Source: Verrucomicrobiota bacterium (lineage in GTDB: Bacteria > Verrucomicrobiota > Verrucomicrobiia > Verrucomicrobiales > Verrucomicrobiaceae). Taken from it: DNA of 64,000 nt. Both the position numbers and the translations under genes were made by a program. The first letter of the stretch is position 1. Each line of letters starts with the position of its first letter. This document shows positions 8,797 through 20,039 of this stretch, piece after piece. The notes under the pieces were generated by a model. It saw only the letters and a program-made list of their open reading frames with translations, searched no databases and was not told the origin of the DNA. The stretch spans positions 1 to 64,000 of the forward strand of contig JAFLEI010000012.1 of the NCBI GenBank assembly GCA_017301975.1, read 5' to 3'.

Positions 8797-9917
8797 GGAA
8801 TCCCCAGCTTCTGTGCCAGGCGCTTCGGCCTGCGCATCGCCTCCGCCATGCGCTGCGCTTCATCCGCGCCGCGCAGGTCTTTGCAGTCGGGGTGCGCTTC
8901 GGGGGAGTCGATGAGGCCGAGTTGATGCAGCACGTGCGCTGTGCTGTGCTTGTAGGGGGAGGCGCTCATGCGGTCGTCGAGGCGGAAGACGAGGTCTTCG
9001 AAGGACTGGAAGGCTTCGAAGAGTTTATACACTCGCGTGTCAAAGCGGCCGGTGCCGGTCTTGAATTTCTTGTCGGCCACGCTGTCCAGCAGCCACATGT
9101 CGCGCGCGGCGCAGATCAGCGGGCAGGCACTGACGCCGGCACCGATGAGCAGCGGCAGGCCGAGCTTGATGGCGGTGGCGATGCCGTAGTCGTCGCCGCT
9201 GTGTGGGGAGAAGGGCAGGTTCAGCCCTTTGCACATGGCGGCCCAGTAGTGGAAGTGCGGCTCGTCCAGCGTGCTGACCTTGCCGCCGACATAGGCCGGA
9301 TGCAGCGCGATCTGGTGGAACAGCCACGGATCAAACGGCGTGGCCCAGGGCACAAAGGAAGGCTCCAGCGCATGCGCGAGGCCGGGGCGGATCAGATGCT
9401 CGGCAATCTGGAAGTACGCATCGCGGCGAGGTTCGTTCTCCAGCGTGTTGAGCAGCTTGCTCGTCATGATCATCATCTCGCAGTTGTCATGCTCCTGCGC
9501 GATGTCCAACAGCGGCCAGTAGCGCTCAGCTTTGAAGGCGGTGTCGTTTCCCGCACCGCGTGCCGTCACTCCGGCGATGAAACGCTGATCTGGAAATTCC
9601 GCGCGGAAGCGCTTCAGCACCTCGGCGTACAATTCGTTGCTGAGATCAAAGATGTAGCCCGTGTCCGCATTGAGCACGAAGACCATTTCTACACCGTAGT
9701 GCTCGCCGCATTGCTGCATCCAGCGCACGCTTTTGGTGAAGCCGTCCCAGTCCGGCTTCTTGTCCTTGAAGGGCAGCAGCGTGGCCACGCAGAGCCGGGC
9801 CTTCGAGGTGTGATCGACGAGTTCCTCCTCGCTGGTGTAGGCCCAGACCGTCTCGTTCCAGGCGGTGGCGGGCTTGAGGTCTGCGGGATTGGAAATGAGG
9901 GCGCGATGGTCTGCCAT
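8781..9917 (-). CDS. dihydrodipicolinate synthase/N-acetylneuraminate lyase family protein
   Basis: A 378-residue TIM-barrel aldolase-like protein. The barrel begins at RLCVATLLPFKDKKPDWDGF, matching the start of DapA-family enzymes; HPAYVGGKVSTLD places a lysine (about residue 213) where the Schiff-base lysine of the family lies (compare GIKEATGD in DapA). It is about 80 residues longer than DapA, with an extended N-terminus and a C-terminal part (RVYKLFEAFQSFEDLVFRL). True DapA is unlikely; a class I aldolase acting on a sugar acid or related substrate is the best guess. It stands alone on the minus strand. Confidence 0.65.
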   Translation of the reverse strand: MADHRALISNPADLKPATAWNETVWAYTSEEELVDHTSKARLCVATLLPFKDKKPDWDGFTKSVRWMQQCGEHYGVEMVFVLNADTGYIFDLSNELYAEVLKRFRAEFPDQRFIAGVTARGAGNDTAFKAERYWPLLDIAQEHDNCEMMIMTSKLLNTLENEPRRDAYFQIAEHLIRPGLAHALEPSFVPWATPFDPWLFHQIALHPAYVGGKVSTLDEPHFHYWAAMCKGLNLPFSPHSGDDYGIATAIKLGLPLLIGAGVSACPLICAARDMWLLDSVADKKFKTGTGRFDTRVYKLFEAFQSFEDLVFRLDDRMSASPYKHSTAHVLHQLGLIDSPEAHPDCKDLRGADEAQRMAEAMRRPKRLAQKLGIPYFGS

Positions 9918-9987
9918 GCGGCCAGTAGAGCATGACCAGTCCGAGGGGCCAAGACGAATTGCGTATGCCTAAGATCGGAAATTGTGA

Positions 9988-10446
9988 TTACCGGATGATC
10001 TTCAGCGTGCCCGCTTTGCCCGCCGGCCAGACCGCGCCTTCCTTCACCCATTTGTTGATTATGGCATACTCGTCCTGGGTCAGGCGCTCGCCCACGGCGG
10101 GCATGACGCTGACGTTTTGATGCACGGTCTTCACATTGGTCACAAGCAGGCTGGTCTCCGGGTGACCCGGGACGATGTAGGTGCCGAGGGTCTTGGTACG
10201 CTGGGCTTCGGAGCGGCTGGCCAGGCTCATGTGGCCGGGCAGCGCCTGGCGGTTGTGGCACATGACGCACTTGGCCTCCAGCACCGGCTTCACATGCGCC
10301 ACGAAATCGACGGGGCCATGCTTGGCGGCGTGGATGGCGTCCTTGCTCAGGACGTTTTCGCCCATCGGCTTGGTTTCCGAATCGGGTGGTGTGGCGCAGG
10401 AGGCGAGAAGCAAGACGCAGAGAATGGGATGCCAATGGCGGTGCAT
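9988..10446 (-). CDS. haem-binding lipoprotein (planctomycete-type cytochrome domain)
   Basis: A 152-residue exported protein with one haem-binding motif, CVMCHN, in the context FVAHVKPVLEAKCVMCHNRQ. That context is typical of the PSCyt1 domain found in Planctomycetes and Verrucomicrobia. The N-terminus from ATG at 10444-10446 (MHRHWHPILCVLLLASC) ends in a lipobox, so it should be a lipoprotein. The tail carries VMPAVGERLTQDEYAIINKWVKEGA, the usual distal-ligand methionine and C-terminal helix of such domains. It lies 47 bases after the alpha-2-macroglobulin-like gene on the same strand. Confidence 0.8.
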   Translation of the reverse strand: MHRHWHPILCVLLLASCATPPDSETKPMGENVLSKDAIHAAKHGPVDFVAHVKPVLEAKCVMCHNRQALPGHMSLASRSEAQRTKTLGTYIVPGHPETSLLVTNVKTVHQNVSVMPAVGERLTQDEYAIINKWVKEGAVWPAGKAGTLKIIR

Positions 10447-10493
10447 GGGTGAAACAGAACTCAGGATGAAGCGCATGCAAGGGGGAGAAATGC

Positions 10494-13400
10494 TCATTTC
10501 TTGAAGGCCTTCTCCGCCTTGACCCCCTTGCCTTCGTTTTTGAGCTTCTCAGACCAGGCATTGCGGTTGTCCAAATTGTTGGCGTCGAGTTTGCCACGCA
10601 CATTGAAGAGGTAGGCGTCCTTACCCTCAGGTTTACCGGATGCCTTGCTGTCTCCGGTGGCGTTGCCGTGGCCGGGGAAAACGCGCCCTTGCTGGGTGGG
10701 AGCAGACGCGTTTGGTGGCCGGTCAAGGGCAGCATCTGCGGCCAGCGGCATCAGATTGCCGCTGCTGCGAAACACCGCATAGCGGGAGCCGCCAAGCTTC
10801 ACCACGACGACGGCCTGCCCGTGGATGCCGGAGGCATTGAATGCCCCGCGTGGATCGGTACGGCCCTTCTGCGGCTGCGCGGCTCCGCTGGTGTCATAGG
10901 CGGCGATGTCCGCATCGGCCACGTAGGCATTGCGCACAGTGTCGCGTACCTGCACGCGCACGGCACCGTTTTGCGCGTCCTCGTGCACTTCCATGTCCAG
11001 AGTGGTGAGCAGCACCAGGCTGCTGGTCATCTGCGAGTCGCCACGGCAGATCACGAGGTAGGCACCTTCTTCCTTCAGTGGCAGCTCGATGGATCGCTTT
11101 TTCCAGGCGTAATCCATGCCATCGCCCAAAAGCACCTTCATTTCCGCCTGCGGAGTGATGCCAGAGAGATTCACGCTGCCGACGCTGCTCAGGTCTTTCT
11201 GCCGATCCTGCAGCTTCATCAAATCCACTCGGTAGATCAGCAGCGCAGCCTCCTTCACGTTGCGGTGCTCCAGTTCGAGCTTCACCGGTTCTCCGGGTTT
11301 TGCCCGTGTGGCAAAGGGAAGCTTCACCGCTTTCTCCTGCAGCATGGAGATGGACTCACGGGCGTCATCAAACTCGTCCTTCACTTTCTCATACCAGCGA
11401 ACCGCCTCGGCAAACTTGCCCTGTGCGTGATGGATCTGCGCGGTGATGTAGCGCGCATTGGGCGCATCGTCGCTGCTGCCTGCGGCCACCGGCGCGGCTG
11501 CTGCGAGGGCTTCGGGAAACTGATACTGCCAGAAGCGGCCCAACGCTGTCATGTAGTGGAAGTTGTTCAAAAAGCTGCTTTTCGTGAATGTCGTTGCGGC
11601 ATTCCCGGCAGTCTGCACCACGCTCTTGTAGTCCTTGAGGTCAAAGAACACATTGGCCAGGCTGAAGGCGGCGTCGTCCGCCAGATCGTCCTTCGCATAC
11701 AGCGTCAGCACACGCCGCAGCAGATCGCGGCTGCGCTCCAGCAGCTGATTCTTCGTCCATTTCGCCGCTCCAGGGCGCAGTGGCACCGTGGTGGGATTGG
11801 AGGCCAGTTCCTGGAAGCGCTGGGCCAGACTGAAGAAGGCCAGCAGGCTGTCCGCGCCATCCGGGTATTCCATCCACAGGCCGGTCTGATGCTCCGCACT
11901 GCCGGGGAAATCTCCTGCGGCTTCCAGCGCCGCGCTCACGCCCGCATCACTCACAAAGCTGCTCTCCATGGTGGCGCGATAAACCAGCCACGCGCGTTCA
12001 AATTCTCCCATCTGCCGGTAGGCGGCGGCCACTTTCAGAATCTTGTCGAAGGGAATGACAATGTCCGGATGCCGTTCGCTCAGGGCTTCGAACAGCTCCA
12101 CGATCTGCTTCGCGTCCATGCCCTCGCGCGCAGTGTGAATCCACAGCAGCATGCGCGCGATGTCACGTTCGTGGTATTTCATTGCCTCGGCATCATTGCG
12201 CAGGAGTTCAAGGTGTGCTCGGGCCTCTTCGAGCGCGCTTTCACCAAACAGCAGCTCCGCCAGCTCCAGATGCTCGAAGCCGTTCATCACATACGGGTCC
12301 GTGGAGGGCTGGCCCGGAGCGAGAATCGTCAGTTTGCCATCCGGTCCGGCGTTGAAGCGTTCGTGCTGGCAGGCATCACGCACGCGGGTGTGGGCGATGC
12401 GGTAGCTGCCAGGATGCAGGGCGATCAGTTCATAGCTGATCTGCGCGTCTGCGGTGAATGTGCCCGGGATGAACCACAGCCGCAGCATGCCCGGAAGCTG
12501 CTCCAAGCGGACGTGCTCCGCCGACAGCGAACCGGGAACAAACATGCAGCCGCCCGGCAGCGGTTCATCAATGATGACATAGCCGCTCTGCGCCTGCTTC
12601 GGTGCTTTAAGTTCCAGCCGCACGCGCAGGCGCTGCCCATGCGCAGCCACGTTCACCGGCGAGCTGCTCTCCGCGTCCAGGGGCTTGTCATGATGCCGCA
12701 GGCCTTCATGCAGCCACGAACGTTTGGCCACCGTCGGCAATGAGGCCGCCGTGGCTGCTTTCGGATCAATGGCTGTCTCGCTGACGAAGGTCGTGATCAA
12801 GACGGGCGTGGCCTTGTCGTTCTTGTAGTTCACGCGGAGGGTGAACTTGCTGTCCGCGCCTGCCTTGGGGGTGGAAATGCGAATCACTGCGCCATTGCCC
12901 GCAGGCTGTGGCTCTCCATTCAGCGTCAGTTTCAGCTCCTCTGCCTGCGGTGTCTGTGACATGCCGCTGCTGATGAAATGCTCCGCCAGCGCGGCTGTCC
13001 AAAGCCCCTGCATGGCGGAGTCGGCACCCAGTGAAACGCCAAGCTGCTGCTGCAGCGCATCCGCCGCTTTCTTCGCCAGCGCGGAGCCGGGCAGGGTCTT
13101 GGCTGCCGCATAAAGCAGGATGGCAGTCGTGTCGTTTTTGCTGCTGAGCCGGGAGGTGGTTTTGCTGCCGGTCCAGGCGGGCTTGGCTTCCAGCGCCTTG
13201 AGCAGCTCCTTCGCCTCCTCGATTCGGTTCATGCGCTGAAAGGCGGCCGCCAGCCATGCGAGCGCCGGGTCATTTAACTTCACGCGATCGCGATACATGC
13301 GATTGGCCACGGAGAAGTCCGCCTCATTCACACAAGCCAGTGCGTGCAGGATGGTGGCTGCTTTGTCTGGTTCATCAGGTGGAATGATCGCCAGGGCTTT

Positions 13401-16400
13401 TTTCAGATAAGCGGTCGCCTTTTTGATCGTGGAATCTTCGACGTCAAAGCCGAGTGATTTTGCCTCCACCAGCGCCCACAGGCCGAGACTCGTCACGACG
13501 CTGTCATGCTGCCATTTGACATCCTGCCATGTCCATCCGCCATCCTGCTGAGTGATCTGGAGCTCGGCGATGAGCAGGCGGATCGGGCTTTCATCCGCAG
13601 GTTTGCCCGCACGTGCCGCAGACACATGGCTCAGCAGTCTGCTGGCAGCCGTCTGTGACGAGTGACCCATGGATTGCAGCAGCGTCAGAGGTGAGGAGAA
13701 CGCAGACAGCAAAAGCTGCTGGGAAGGAACGATGGCGAAGGCTGCTTCTCCAGGGGCGGGGACAATCTTCAGCGCATGATTGGTGGTTGTTTCACCGAAT
13801 GGCAGCACGCTGAAGTTGGACGCCAGAATGCGGGTGTCCTTTGATGTCTTGACTGAAGCCGAGGAAAGGCTCAGGCCCGACATGTCCGGGGCTTTGACGG
13901 GACCAAACACCACTTCGGTGGAACCTTGAGGTTTGAGAGTTGCGGAGCGCGTTTGCTCCTTCGGGGTGCCTGCGGTCTCAAAGGTGGCCTGGGCGGTCGT
14001 CTCGTTTTCGGGGGCACCATGCAGAAGCAGGCGAGGTGTGAAGCTGTCTCCTGAAACGAGGGTTGCCGGCATTCGAACTTCTGCCATGAAATCTGCCTTG
14101 GTCGTCATCTCCTTCTCGGCCTGTCCGACGTTTGTTGTGAGGGTGCAGCCACGACTCGATAAACGCCATGCGCCTGCCGTGTCCGGTGCGGTCAAAGTCA
14201 CTTTCACTTTGCCCGAGGCATCTGTCACCAGCGGGCAGTGCCACTGGGCATCTGGCGCATAGGCCTGGCCATGGGTTTGTGCACCTGAGCTCGGGAAGCC
14301 TGAGTGGAGTAAATTTTCAATGCTGGCGTTGCTAATGCTGTATCCTCCGGATCGGTTTCCGGCTGTGATTGGCCCACCTCCGTATGGAAATGGAGCATTC
14401 CCTCTCATTGCGCCTCCCATGGTGCCAGTGACTATGCCGGATCCTTGAAGGCTGAGGCTGTTCATGCTCGATCCACCGATCACTAAAGTGCCGCTGTTGT
14501 CTGCAATCATGCCGCCGCTGCCCAGGTTTAGCGTAAGCCTTCCTTGCTCTCCCTCGAATTCGGCAAGGTTGCCGTTTACGTCCAGGGCCCCATGCCGGAC
14601 GCGCTGCAGTGCAGCCGCCTGCTCGTACCACACTCTCTGCTCCCTTTGCTCCATCTGACGCAGCAGGTCGATGTGGGACTCCGCACCGTCTGCAATGGCG
14701 ATGACATTGCCCGATTCATCCTTGGTGAGAAGTTGTGAGGAACCGCGGTGCTGAAAGCTCGCATTGCTGCCGATGCGCAGGCTGTTGTAACGACGCAGGC
14801 TGCCGTGAAAATAGTCGTCGATGTCTTCGGTGTCGTCAGAGTACTGCGCAAACAATGCCGCGCTGGCGAGAGCGAGGCTGAGCTCTGCGGCCACAGGTTT
14901 GCCAGTCGCGTCGGTGGTGGTGAGAGTGATCTCGGTGGCCTCACCGGGTTTGACCGGCTGGGCTGGCGTTTGAATTTCGATCTTGAGCGGACGCTTCACC
15001 GAAAAGCCGCTGTGTGCGCTGTGCAGTTTGTCGCCATCAAGAAATGCCACACCGACTTCAAACTGCGGCCAGTGATCGGCGGCGACGGTGACGGGCAGTT
15101 CATTGTGACCGATGCCCAGTTTGATGATGCGGTGTTCGATCATGTCTTCACCTGCGAGAGTGACGAGCGCCAGCGGTGCGGTGACACGGCTGTGGGCATC
15201 GACGGTGAGCGTGCTGCCTTCGTTGACTTCGGTTTGGTCGCTGAACAAGAGCAGCTTGGTCGTATCCTCGGGGCTGGAGACTTCGAAATGTGCGCTGCTT
15301 TCGACGACGTTGCCTCGTGCGTCGGTGGTTTGAGCCAGGAGCTGATGACGCGTCGCGGACTGCAGCACCACATTGGAGCTGCCAATCCCCGTCGTGGCAT
15401 CGGTCTGCACGGTGAACTCCGCGATGCGTGATGGTGCACTTGCCGTGGGAATGTACACCAGCCCGGGGAGGCCGGAGAGCACCGGGTTCTGCGGCTGAGT
15501 GTCGAGGCGCGAGAGCGTGACCTTCACCGTTGCAGCCGTGGGTTTGCCGTGATGATCCAGCGCCTGGATGCGAATGAGGGAGGGTTCTCCGGTGAGCGCG
15601 GGATCAGGCAGGTGATCCCAAGCGAGCTGAACGCCGGAATGCAGCAGGCTCACCGCATGATGCGCGCTGCGACGGCGTGCGGGCAGATCGGCGGAAAATC
15701 GGATGAATTCACCCGGTTGAAAGGCGGTGGTTTCCTGTGTGAAGGTGAAGGTGCCAGAGGCGTCGGTTTTGCCTTCCAGCAGGCGTCCATCGGGCATGCG
15801 CAGGCGCACGGGTTCGTCTACCAGTGGAGCACCCCAGGAGTAGTTCACGCGCAAGGTTCCTTCGATGCGGTCACCACGAAACACAGCGTCAGGCTTCGTC
15901 TCGATCTCGGCGGTGATCTCGGCAATTTCAAACTCATGCACGTTGAACCAGGCTTCGTGGGATTCATCGCTCTCCACCGCTTTTGCGGTGATGTGGTAGC
16001 TGCCCGTGGGGGCGGAGACGGGCAGGGGAATGCTGTGGGTGAAGGTGCCGAAGTCGCTGAGCTTGGACCTCATGCGGCGCAGGACACGTTTATGCTCGTC
16101 GGTGATGCTGATCTCGTACTCTCGGCCCATGGGTACGCTGTAAGCGCCGTCCTGCACATCGCGAATGATGCCACGGAAGTGGACGACGTCCCCGGCACGG
16201 TAGGCGGATTTGTCGGTGTAAATGAAGCCGCGTCGTGACAGCTCCACGGAAGTACGGTCCGTATCTCCGCCGGTGATCTCCTGCGTCATGCCGCGCAGAT
16301 TGAGCCGCTGGATGGCCACACCTGCATCCGTGCGCACGTAGGCGCAGAGATCGGCGGCAGCGCGGATCATTTCGCCGCGCAGGCGGAACACGCCGTCTTT

Positions 16401-18614
16401 GCCCGTGCGGCCCTGGCCGAGGATTTCCTTGCCGTTGCTGAGCAGCACCTCCGCATCCGCCACGGCGGTGCCTTTGATGCGGTCCTGCACAAACACGAGA
16501 GCCTCTGTCCATGCGGACTGCACGATGAGATCAATGTCGCTGCGGATCACGATGGTGCTGGCCTGCCAGTCCTCGCCCTCGACACGGATGAGGCACACCC
16601 CGGGTTTCGCATCTTCAAACGGCACGTCGATGGCCTGCTCAATGGGCTTGAGACGCGTGTAGCCTTCGATGTTCACCTCCCATGTTTTGTCCGGCTGGAT
16701 CAAATCGATGTCGAGGGAGCCGATGCCTGATTCACCGTCGAGGCGGTGACGGCTGCGGAAGAAATCTTCGAGATTCAGGAGGTAGCGCGAGACCTTGAGC
16801 TTTTCGATGTTGCGCACATTCACGCGCACCTGGGCGGTTTCATTGCTGCGGAAAGTGCGCGGTGTGTGCAGCGCCAGCGAGCGCTGCGGCATCATGGCGG
16901 CGCGTTCGGCGGCAAGCTGCTTCCATCCGCCCCAGGTGAGGCGCTGAAACGTGTTCAGCGCTTCCTCATGCCGGTCGAGGTGTTCGGCCTGGATGATGCC
17001 GGTGCGATAGAGCGCCAGGGATGCCTCCTCGCTCTGCGGATGCTTGATGATCAGGCGGGCCCATTCGGCGATGGCACTTTCAAACAGCGCGGCAAGCTCC
17101 GGCGAGCGCGGCTTGCCGGCCTCCTTTTTGGCGAGTTCCTGAGCCGCTGTGAAATGCCACTGGCCATTTAAAAAAAGAAGCTGTGCACAGCGCGCATCCA
17201 GCGGGTGTGCGGAAATGAAGGCATCAAAGCGCTTGGCCGCCTCCTCGCGGTTGTTGGTGGCCACGGCATCGAGGCAGAGCTGAAACTCGGCATCCATGAT
17301 GCGTGCCTGCGCCTGCTGCCAGAGGCTGCCGTCAGGATGTTTCGCGATGTAGGCACGCCACTGCTCAATGGCTTGTGGATACTTTCGACTGGCGAAATGC
17401 AGCGCACCGACCTGGAAGAATGCCATCTGCCGCCAGGATTCGAGGCGCTCGGTCGGCGTGCGTTTGTCGTGTTCGCTCGCCGCTGGTGCGGGCCAGTCCG
17501 CGCGGTCATACAAGGCTTTGCAGGCTTTCATGGCCTCTTCACTTTTGTTTTGTGAGGTCAGTGCCTGGATCAAGGTGAACGCCGCCTCCGCTGATCTAGC
17601 GTGGGATGGATGGACCTGCAAAAACTGCTGCAGGCTGGCGATGTGCTTCGCAGGATCTGCGGACGGAATGATGGCGACCGGTTCGTTTTGCTGCACAATC
17701 TGGGTGCCTTGTTGGATGTCATTGCTGCTGTGCGGCAGTTGTGCTGAATGAACAGCTTGAACCGTCAGCGCTCCATGGCTGCGGCAGATTTGCCACTCGA
17801 TGTCGCCTTGATCCGGTTTTGTTCCCCCGGCTGGAGCTTTGGTCTTCCACTGGGTCAGGACATCCTCTGCATAGCGGCGTGCCACGGGGGCAGCCCCGCT
17901 CTGCAGCATGCCTTCGATGAGAATCTGGCGCACCACCCAGCGGCGGGCACCAGCATCCTTCGGGGCGGGTGCCGGAGGTGTGCTGCCAATGAGTCCGCGC
18001 CAGTCTGGGTCAAACTCACGCAGGTAGACATCGCAGGCTTGCGGCAGTTCATTGCGTTGATTTAAATCGCGCACGCTCACCACCGTCTGAAAGAGGAGTT
18101 GCTCGCGCATCTTGGGGCCGGTCTCCAGCTCCTGCGCCTTTCTGTAAAGCACCAGCGCCTTGTTCTGCGCGTCGCTCCCCACGCTTTGGCCGGGCACGGC
18201 AGGCTTTGTGATCGCCTGAGCCAAAGCAATGAGCGCCTCCGCCAGCTTTTCTTTGCGCACCGTTGCAAACAGGCGTGTGGCTTCCGCACTGTAGATGGCT
18301 TCAGCCTCCTGATGGCGCTTCAGTTCAGCGAGACACTGAGCTTTCAAGAAGAGCGCCTTGCGCTGCCAGGCATGGCCTGCGGGAATGGCGTCGCAGTCGG
18401 TGATGGCGGCCTCTGCCTGCCTGGATTCCGCACGGGCAACACCCCGCAGGTAATGGGCATAGCCCGCGTCAGCCGACGCGGTGATGACGGCATCGGTCAG
18501 CGTGGCTTCGGCATCTGCGTAGCGCTGGCGTTGCATCAACACCTCCGCGTCATCGACCGGTGCGGCCGTCAAAGTGTGGGCAAGAACAAGGAACAGAATG
18601 ATTCGGTGGTACAT
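10494..18614 (-). CDS. giant alpha-2-macroglobulin-like protein with TPR regions
   Basis: A 2706-residue exported protein. The start at 18612-18614 ([18 protein letters not shown]) has a signal peptide and a good GGAGG at 18620-18624. Residues 25-600 are TPR-like. Macroglobulin (MG) domains follow, with the MG2 hallmark [16 protein letters not shown] near 800. Around 1465 comes [17 protein letters not shown], the A2M-domain hallmark, preceded by a Gly/Ser-rich stretch (about 1360-1430). The thioester position (residues 1650-1654) reads GHSSQ instead of GC.EQ, so no thioester can form. A helical thioester-domain-like region follows, then an MG10-like [16 protein letters not shown] near 2020, a second TPR block (about 2130-2430) and another MG-like block to the end. 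Bacterial A2M proteins trap proteases in the periplasm; here covalent trapping seems lost. Confidence 0.85.
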   Translation of the reverse strand: MYHRIILFLVLAHTLTAAPVDDAEVLMQRQRYADAEATLTDAVITASADAGYAHYLRGVARAESRQAEAAITDCDAIPAGHAWQRKALFLKAQCLAELKRHQEAEAIYSAEATRLFATVRKEKLAEALIALAQAITKPAVPGQSVGSDAQNKALVLYRKAQELETGPKMREQLLFQTVVSVRDLNQRNELPQACDVYLREFDPDWRGLIGSTPPAPAPKDAGARRWVVRQILIEGMLQSGAAPVARRYAEDVLTQWKTKAPAGGTKPDQGDIEWQICRSHGALTVQAVHSAQLPHSSNDIQQGTQIVQQNEPVAIIPSADPAKHIASLQQFLQVHPSHARSAEAAFTLIQALTSQNKSEEAMKACKALYDRADWPAPAASEHDKRTPTERLESWRQMAFFQVGALHFASRKYPQAIEQWRAYIAKHPDGSLWQQAQARIMDAEFQLCLDAVATNNREEAAKRFDAFISAHPLDARCAQLLFLNGQWHFTAAQELAKKEAGKPRSPELAALFESAIAEWARLIIKHPQSEEASLALYRTGIIQAEHLDRHEEALNTFQRLTWGGWKQLAAERAAMMPQRSLALHTPRTFRSNETAQVRVNVRNIEKLKVSRYLLNLEDFFRSRHRLDGESGIGSLDIDLIQPDKTWEVNIEGYTRLKPIEQAIDVPFEDAKPGVCLIRVEGEDWQASTIVIRSDIDLIVQSAWTEALVFVQDRIKGTAVADAEVLLSNGKEILGQGRTGKDGVFRLRGEMIRAAADLCAYVRTDAGVAIQRLNLRGMTQEITGGDTDRTSVELSRRGFIYTDKSAYRAGDVVHFRGIIRDVQDGAYSVPMGREYEISITDEHKRVLRRMRSKLSDFGTFTHSIPLPVSAPTGSYHITAKAVESDESHEAWFNVHEFEIAEITAEIETKPDAVFRGDRIEGTLRVNYSWGAPLVDEPVRLRMPDGRLLEGKTDASGTFTFTQETTAFQPGEFIRFSADLPARRRSAHHAVSLLHSGVQLAWDHLPDPALTGEPSLIRIQALDHHGKPTAATVKVTLSRLDTQPQNPVLSGLPGLVYIPTASAPSRIAEFTVQTDATTGIGSSNVVLQSATRHQLLAQTTDARGNVVESSAHFEVSSPEDTTKLLLFSDQTEVNEGSTLTVDAHSRVTAPLALVTLAGEDMIEHRIIKLGIGHNELPVTVAADHWPQFEVGVAFLDGDKLHSAHSGFSVKRPLKIEIQTPAQPVKPGEATEITLTTTDATGKPVAAELSLALASAALFAQYSDDTEDIDDYFHGSLRRYNSLRIGSNASFQHRGSSQLLTKDESGNVIAIADGAESHIDLLRQMEQREQRVWYEQAAALQRVRHGALDVNGNLAEFEGEQGRLTLNLGSGGMIADNSGTLVIGGSSMNSLSLQGSGIVTGTMGGAMRGNAPFPYGGGPITAGNRSGGYSISNASIENLLHSGFPSSGAQTHGQAYAPDAQWHCPLVTDASGKVKVTLTAPDTAGAWRLSSRGCTLTTNVGQAEKEMTTKADFMAEVRMPATLVSGDSFTPRLLLHGAPENETTAQATFETAGTPKEQTRSATLKPQGSTEVVFGPVKAPDMSGLSLSSASVKTSKDTRILASNFSVLPFGETTTNHALKIVPAPGEAAFAIVPSQQLLLSAFSSPLTLLQSMGHSSQTAASRLLSHVSAARAGKPADESPIRLLIAELQITQQDGGWTWQDVKWQHDSVVTSLGLWALVEAKSLGFDVEDSTIKKATAYLKKALAIIPPDEPDKAATILHALACVNEADFSVANRMYRDRVKLNDPALAWLAAAFQRMNRIEEAKELLKALEAKPAWTGSKTTSRLSSKNDTTAILLYAAAKTLPGSALAKKAADALQQQLGVSLGADSAMQGLWTAALAEHFISSGMSQTPQAEELKLTLNGEPQPAGNGAVIRISTPKAGADSKFTLRVNYKNDKATPVLITTFVSETAIDPKAATAASLPTVAKRSWLHEGLRHHDKPLDAESSSPVNVAAHGQRLRVRLELKAPKQAQSGYVIIDEPLPGGCMFVPGSLSAEHVRLEQLPGMLRLWFIPGTFTADAQISYELIALHPGSYRIAHTRVRDACQHERFNAGPDGKLTILAPGQPSTDPYVMNGFEHLELAELLFGESALEEARAHLELLRNDAEAMKYHERDIARMLLWIHTAREGMDAKQIVELFEALSERHPDIVIPFDKILKVAAAYRQMGEFERAWLVYRATMESSFVSDAGVSAALEAAGDFPGSAEHQTGLWMEYPDGADSLLAFFSLAQRFQELASNPTTVPLRPGAAKWTKNQLLERSRDLLRRVLTLYAKDDLADDAAFSLANVFFDLKDYKSVVQTAGNAATTFTKSSFLNNFHYMTALGRFWQYQFPEALAAAAPVAAGSSDDAPNARYITAQIHHAQGKFAEAVRWYEKVKDEFDDARESISMLQEKAVKLPFATRAKPGEPVKLELEHRNVKEAALLIYRVDLMKLQDRQKDLSSVGSVNLSGITPQAEMKVLLGDGMDYAWKKRSIELPLKEEGAYLVICRGDSQMTSSLVLLTTLDMEVHEDAQNGAVRVQVRDTVRNAYVADADIAAYDTSGAAQPQKGRTDPRGAFNASGIHGQAVVVVKLGGSRYAVFRSSGNLMPLAADAALDRPPNASAPTQQGRVFPGHGNATGDSKASGKPEGKDAYLFNVRGKLDANNLDNRNAWSEKLKNEGKGVKAEKAFKK

Positions 18615-18736
18615 GGCGGCCTCCAATGATATTTCCTTATTATGCACAGCCGGAAATGCCGATGGCAAGATGCATGAATGAGTGGCAGTCAATTTACGTT
18701 CCCTTTACAGACAAGCCGCATCGTTTGCCCACCACC

Positions 18737-19981
18737 ATGAACCGCCGCCATTTCATTCGCTCCGCCGCCGCACTGCCTTTCATCTCCGCCATTGCGGCTG
18801 AAAATCCCAAGCGTCTCATTCTGAGATCCTCATGGCAGACGGTGAACATTGGTGACATCGCCCACACACCGGGCGTGCTGGCGCTGCTGGAAAAACATCT
18901 GCCAGACGTGGAGGTTCGGCTGTGGCCGAGCAATCTGGAAAATGGCGTCGGCGAGATGCTCGCGGCGCGTTTCCCAAAGGTAAAAGTCATTCGCGGTGAG
19001 GATGTGAAGAAGTCTTTTGAGGAATGCGATTTCCTCCTTCATGGCTCCGGCCCCTCGCTGGTGGCACAGGCGGATGTGGTGAAATGGAGCCAAGCCACAG
19101 GCAAGCCCTACGGCGTGTACGGCATCACCTTCTCAGGCCAGCAGAGTTCCAAGAGCAAGACTCAGCCTCAGGTGAAAACCATCGATGTGCTCAGCGGCGC
19201 GAAGTTCGTCTATTTCCGTGACTCGGTGTCTCTGGAGCTGGCGAAGAAGATGGGCTGCAGCTGCCCGCGCATGGAGTTCGGCCCCGACGGCGCCTTTGCG
19301 GTGGACTTGAAGGATGATGCCAAGGCCGAAGCCTTCCTGAAGGCCAACCATCTCGAAGAGGGGAAATTCCTCTGCTGCATCCCGCGGCTGCGCAACACCC
19401 CCTACTGGACGCTGCCGGAGAAGAAGGCTGCCATTGATGAGAAAAAGGACGCACGCAACAAAGCCATGATGGACCACGATGGCAAGCCGCTGCTGGACGC
19501 CATCGTGAGCGTGATCAAAAACACCGATCTCAAAATCCTGCTTTGCCCGGAGGACAAGACGCAAATGAAGATCGGCAAAGAGATGCTCTACGACAAGCTG
19601 CCGGATGACGTGAAGCCACGCGTGGTCTGGCGTGAGAACTACTGGCTCACCGATGAGGCGCTCAGCACCTACCGCCGCAGTGCCGGACTCTTTGGTCATG
19701 AGATGCACAGCCCCATCATGTGCATCGGCAACGGCATTCCCGCCATCGTTTGCCGCTGGGCCGAGCAGACAAGCAAGGGCTACATGTGGCGTGACATCGG
19801 CCTGAACGACTGGCTCTTCGATCTCGACAAGGAAGATGAACTTCAGCGCGTCGCCGCCACCGTTCTTGCGATGGCGAAGGACCCCGCCGGATCCAAAGCG
19901 AAAGCCGCGAAGGCTCGCGACTTCGTCATGGCCAAATTTGCCGCCAGCATGGCAGTGGTAAAAAGCAATCTCCCGGCGTGA
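18737..19981 (+). CDS. exported polysaccharide pyruvyl transferase-like protein
   Basis: A 414-residue protein. From the ATG at 18737 it begins [20 protein letters not shown], a twin-arginine-type signal peptide. The body fits the polysaccharide pyruvyl transferase (CsaB/WcaK) family: [18 protein letters not shown] at the N-terminus, [12 protein letters not shown] (usual G.G), and late [18 protein letters not shown], where the family has HG.I.A...G.P. It is divergent from the giant A2M gene, with the 18615-18736 gap as shared promoter region. Pyruvyl transferases normally use cytoplasmic phosphoenolpyruvate, so an exported member may have another activity. A family resemblance is clear; the reaction is not. 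Confidence 0.75.
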   Translation: MNRRHFIRSAAALPFISAIAAENPKRLILRSSWQTVNIGDIAHTPGVLALLEKHLPDVEVRLWPSNLENGVGEMLAARFPKVKVIRGEDVKKSFEECDFLLHGSGPSLVAQADVVKWSQATGKPYGVYGITFSGQQSSKSKTQPQVKTIDVLSGAKFVYFRDSVSLELAKKMGCSCPRMEFGPDGAFAVDLKDDAKAEAFLKANHLEEGKFLCCIPRLRNTPYWTLPEKKAAIDEKKDARNKAMMDHDGKPLLDAIVSVIKNTDLKILLCPEDKTQMKIGKEMLYDKLPDDVKPRVVWRENYWLTDEALSTYRRSAGLFGHEMHSPIMCIGNGIPAIVCRWAEQTSKGYMWRDIGLNDWLFDLDKEDELQRVAATVLAMAKDPAGSKAKAAKARDFVMAKFAASMAVVKSNLPA

Positions 19982-20039
19982 CAAGGCCGGTGCTTTTCAG
20001 GTACAGTCGTTGATTAATTCAATTCCGGCTGTTCCAACC

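Noticed and set aside
10668..12743. 691-codon plus-strand frame opposite the A2M-like gene
   Set aside because: Antisense of an intact coding region, with low-complexity His/Gln/Arg-rich translation and no recognised domain.
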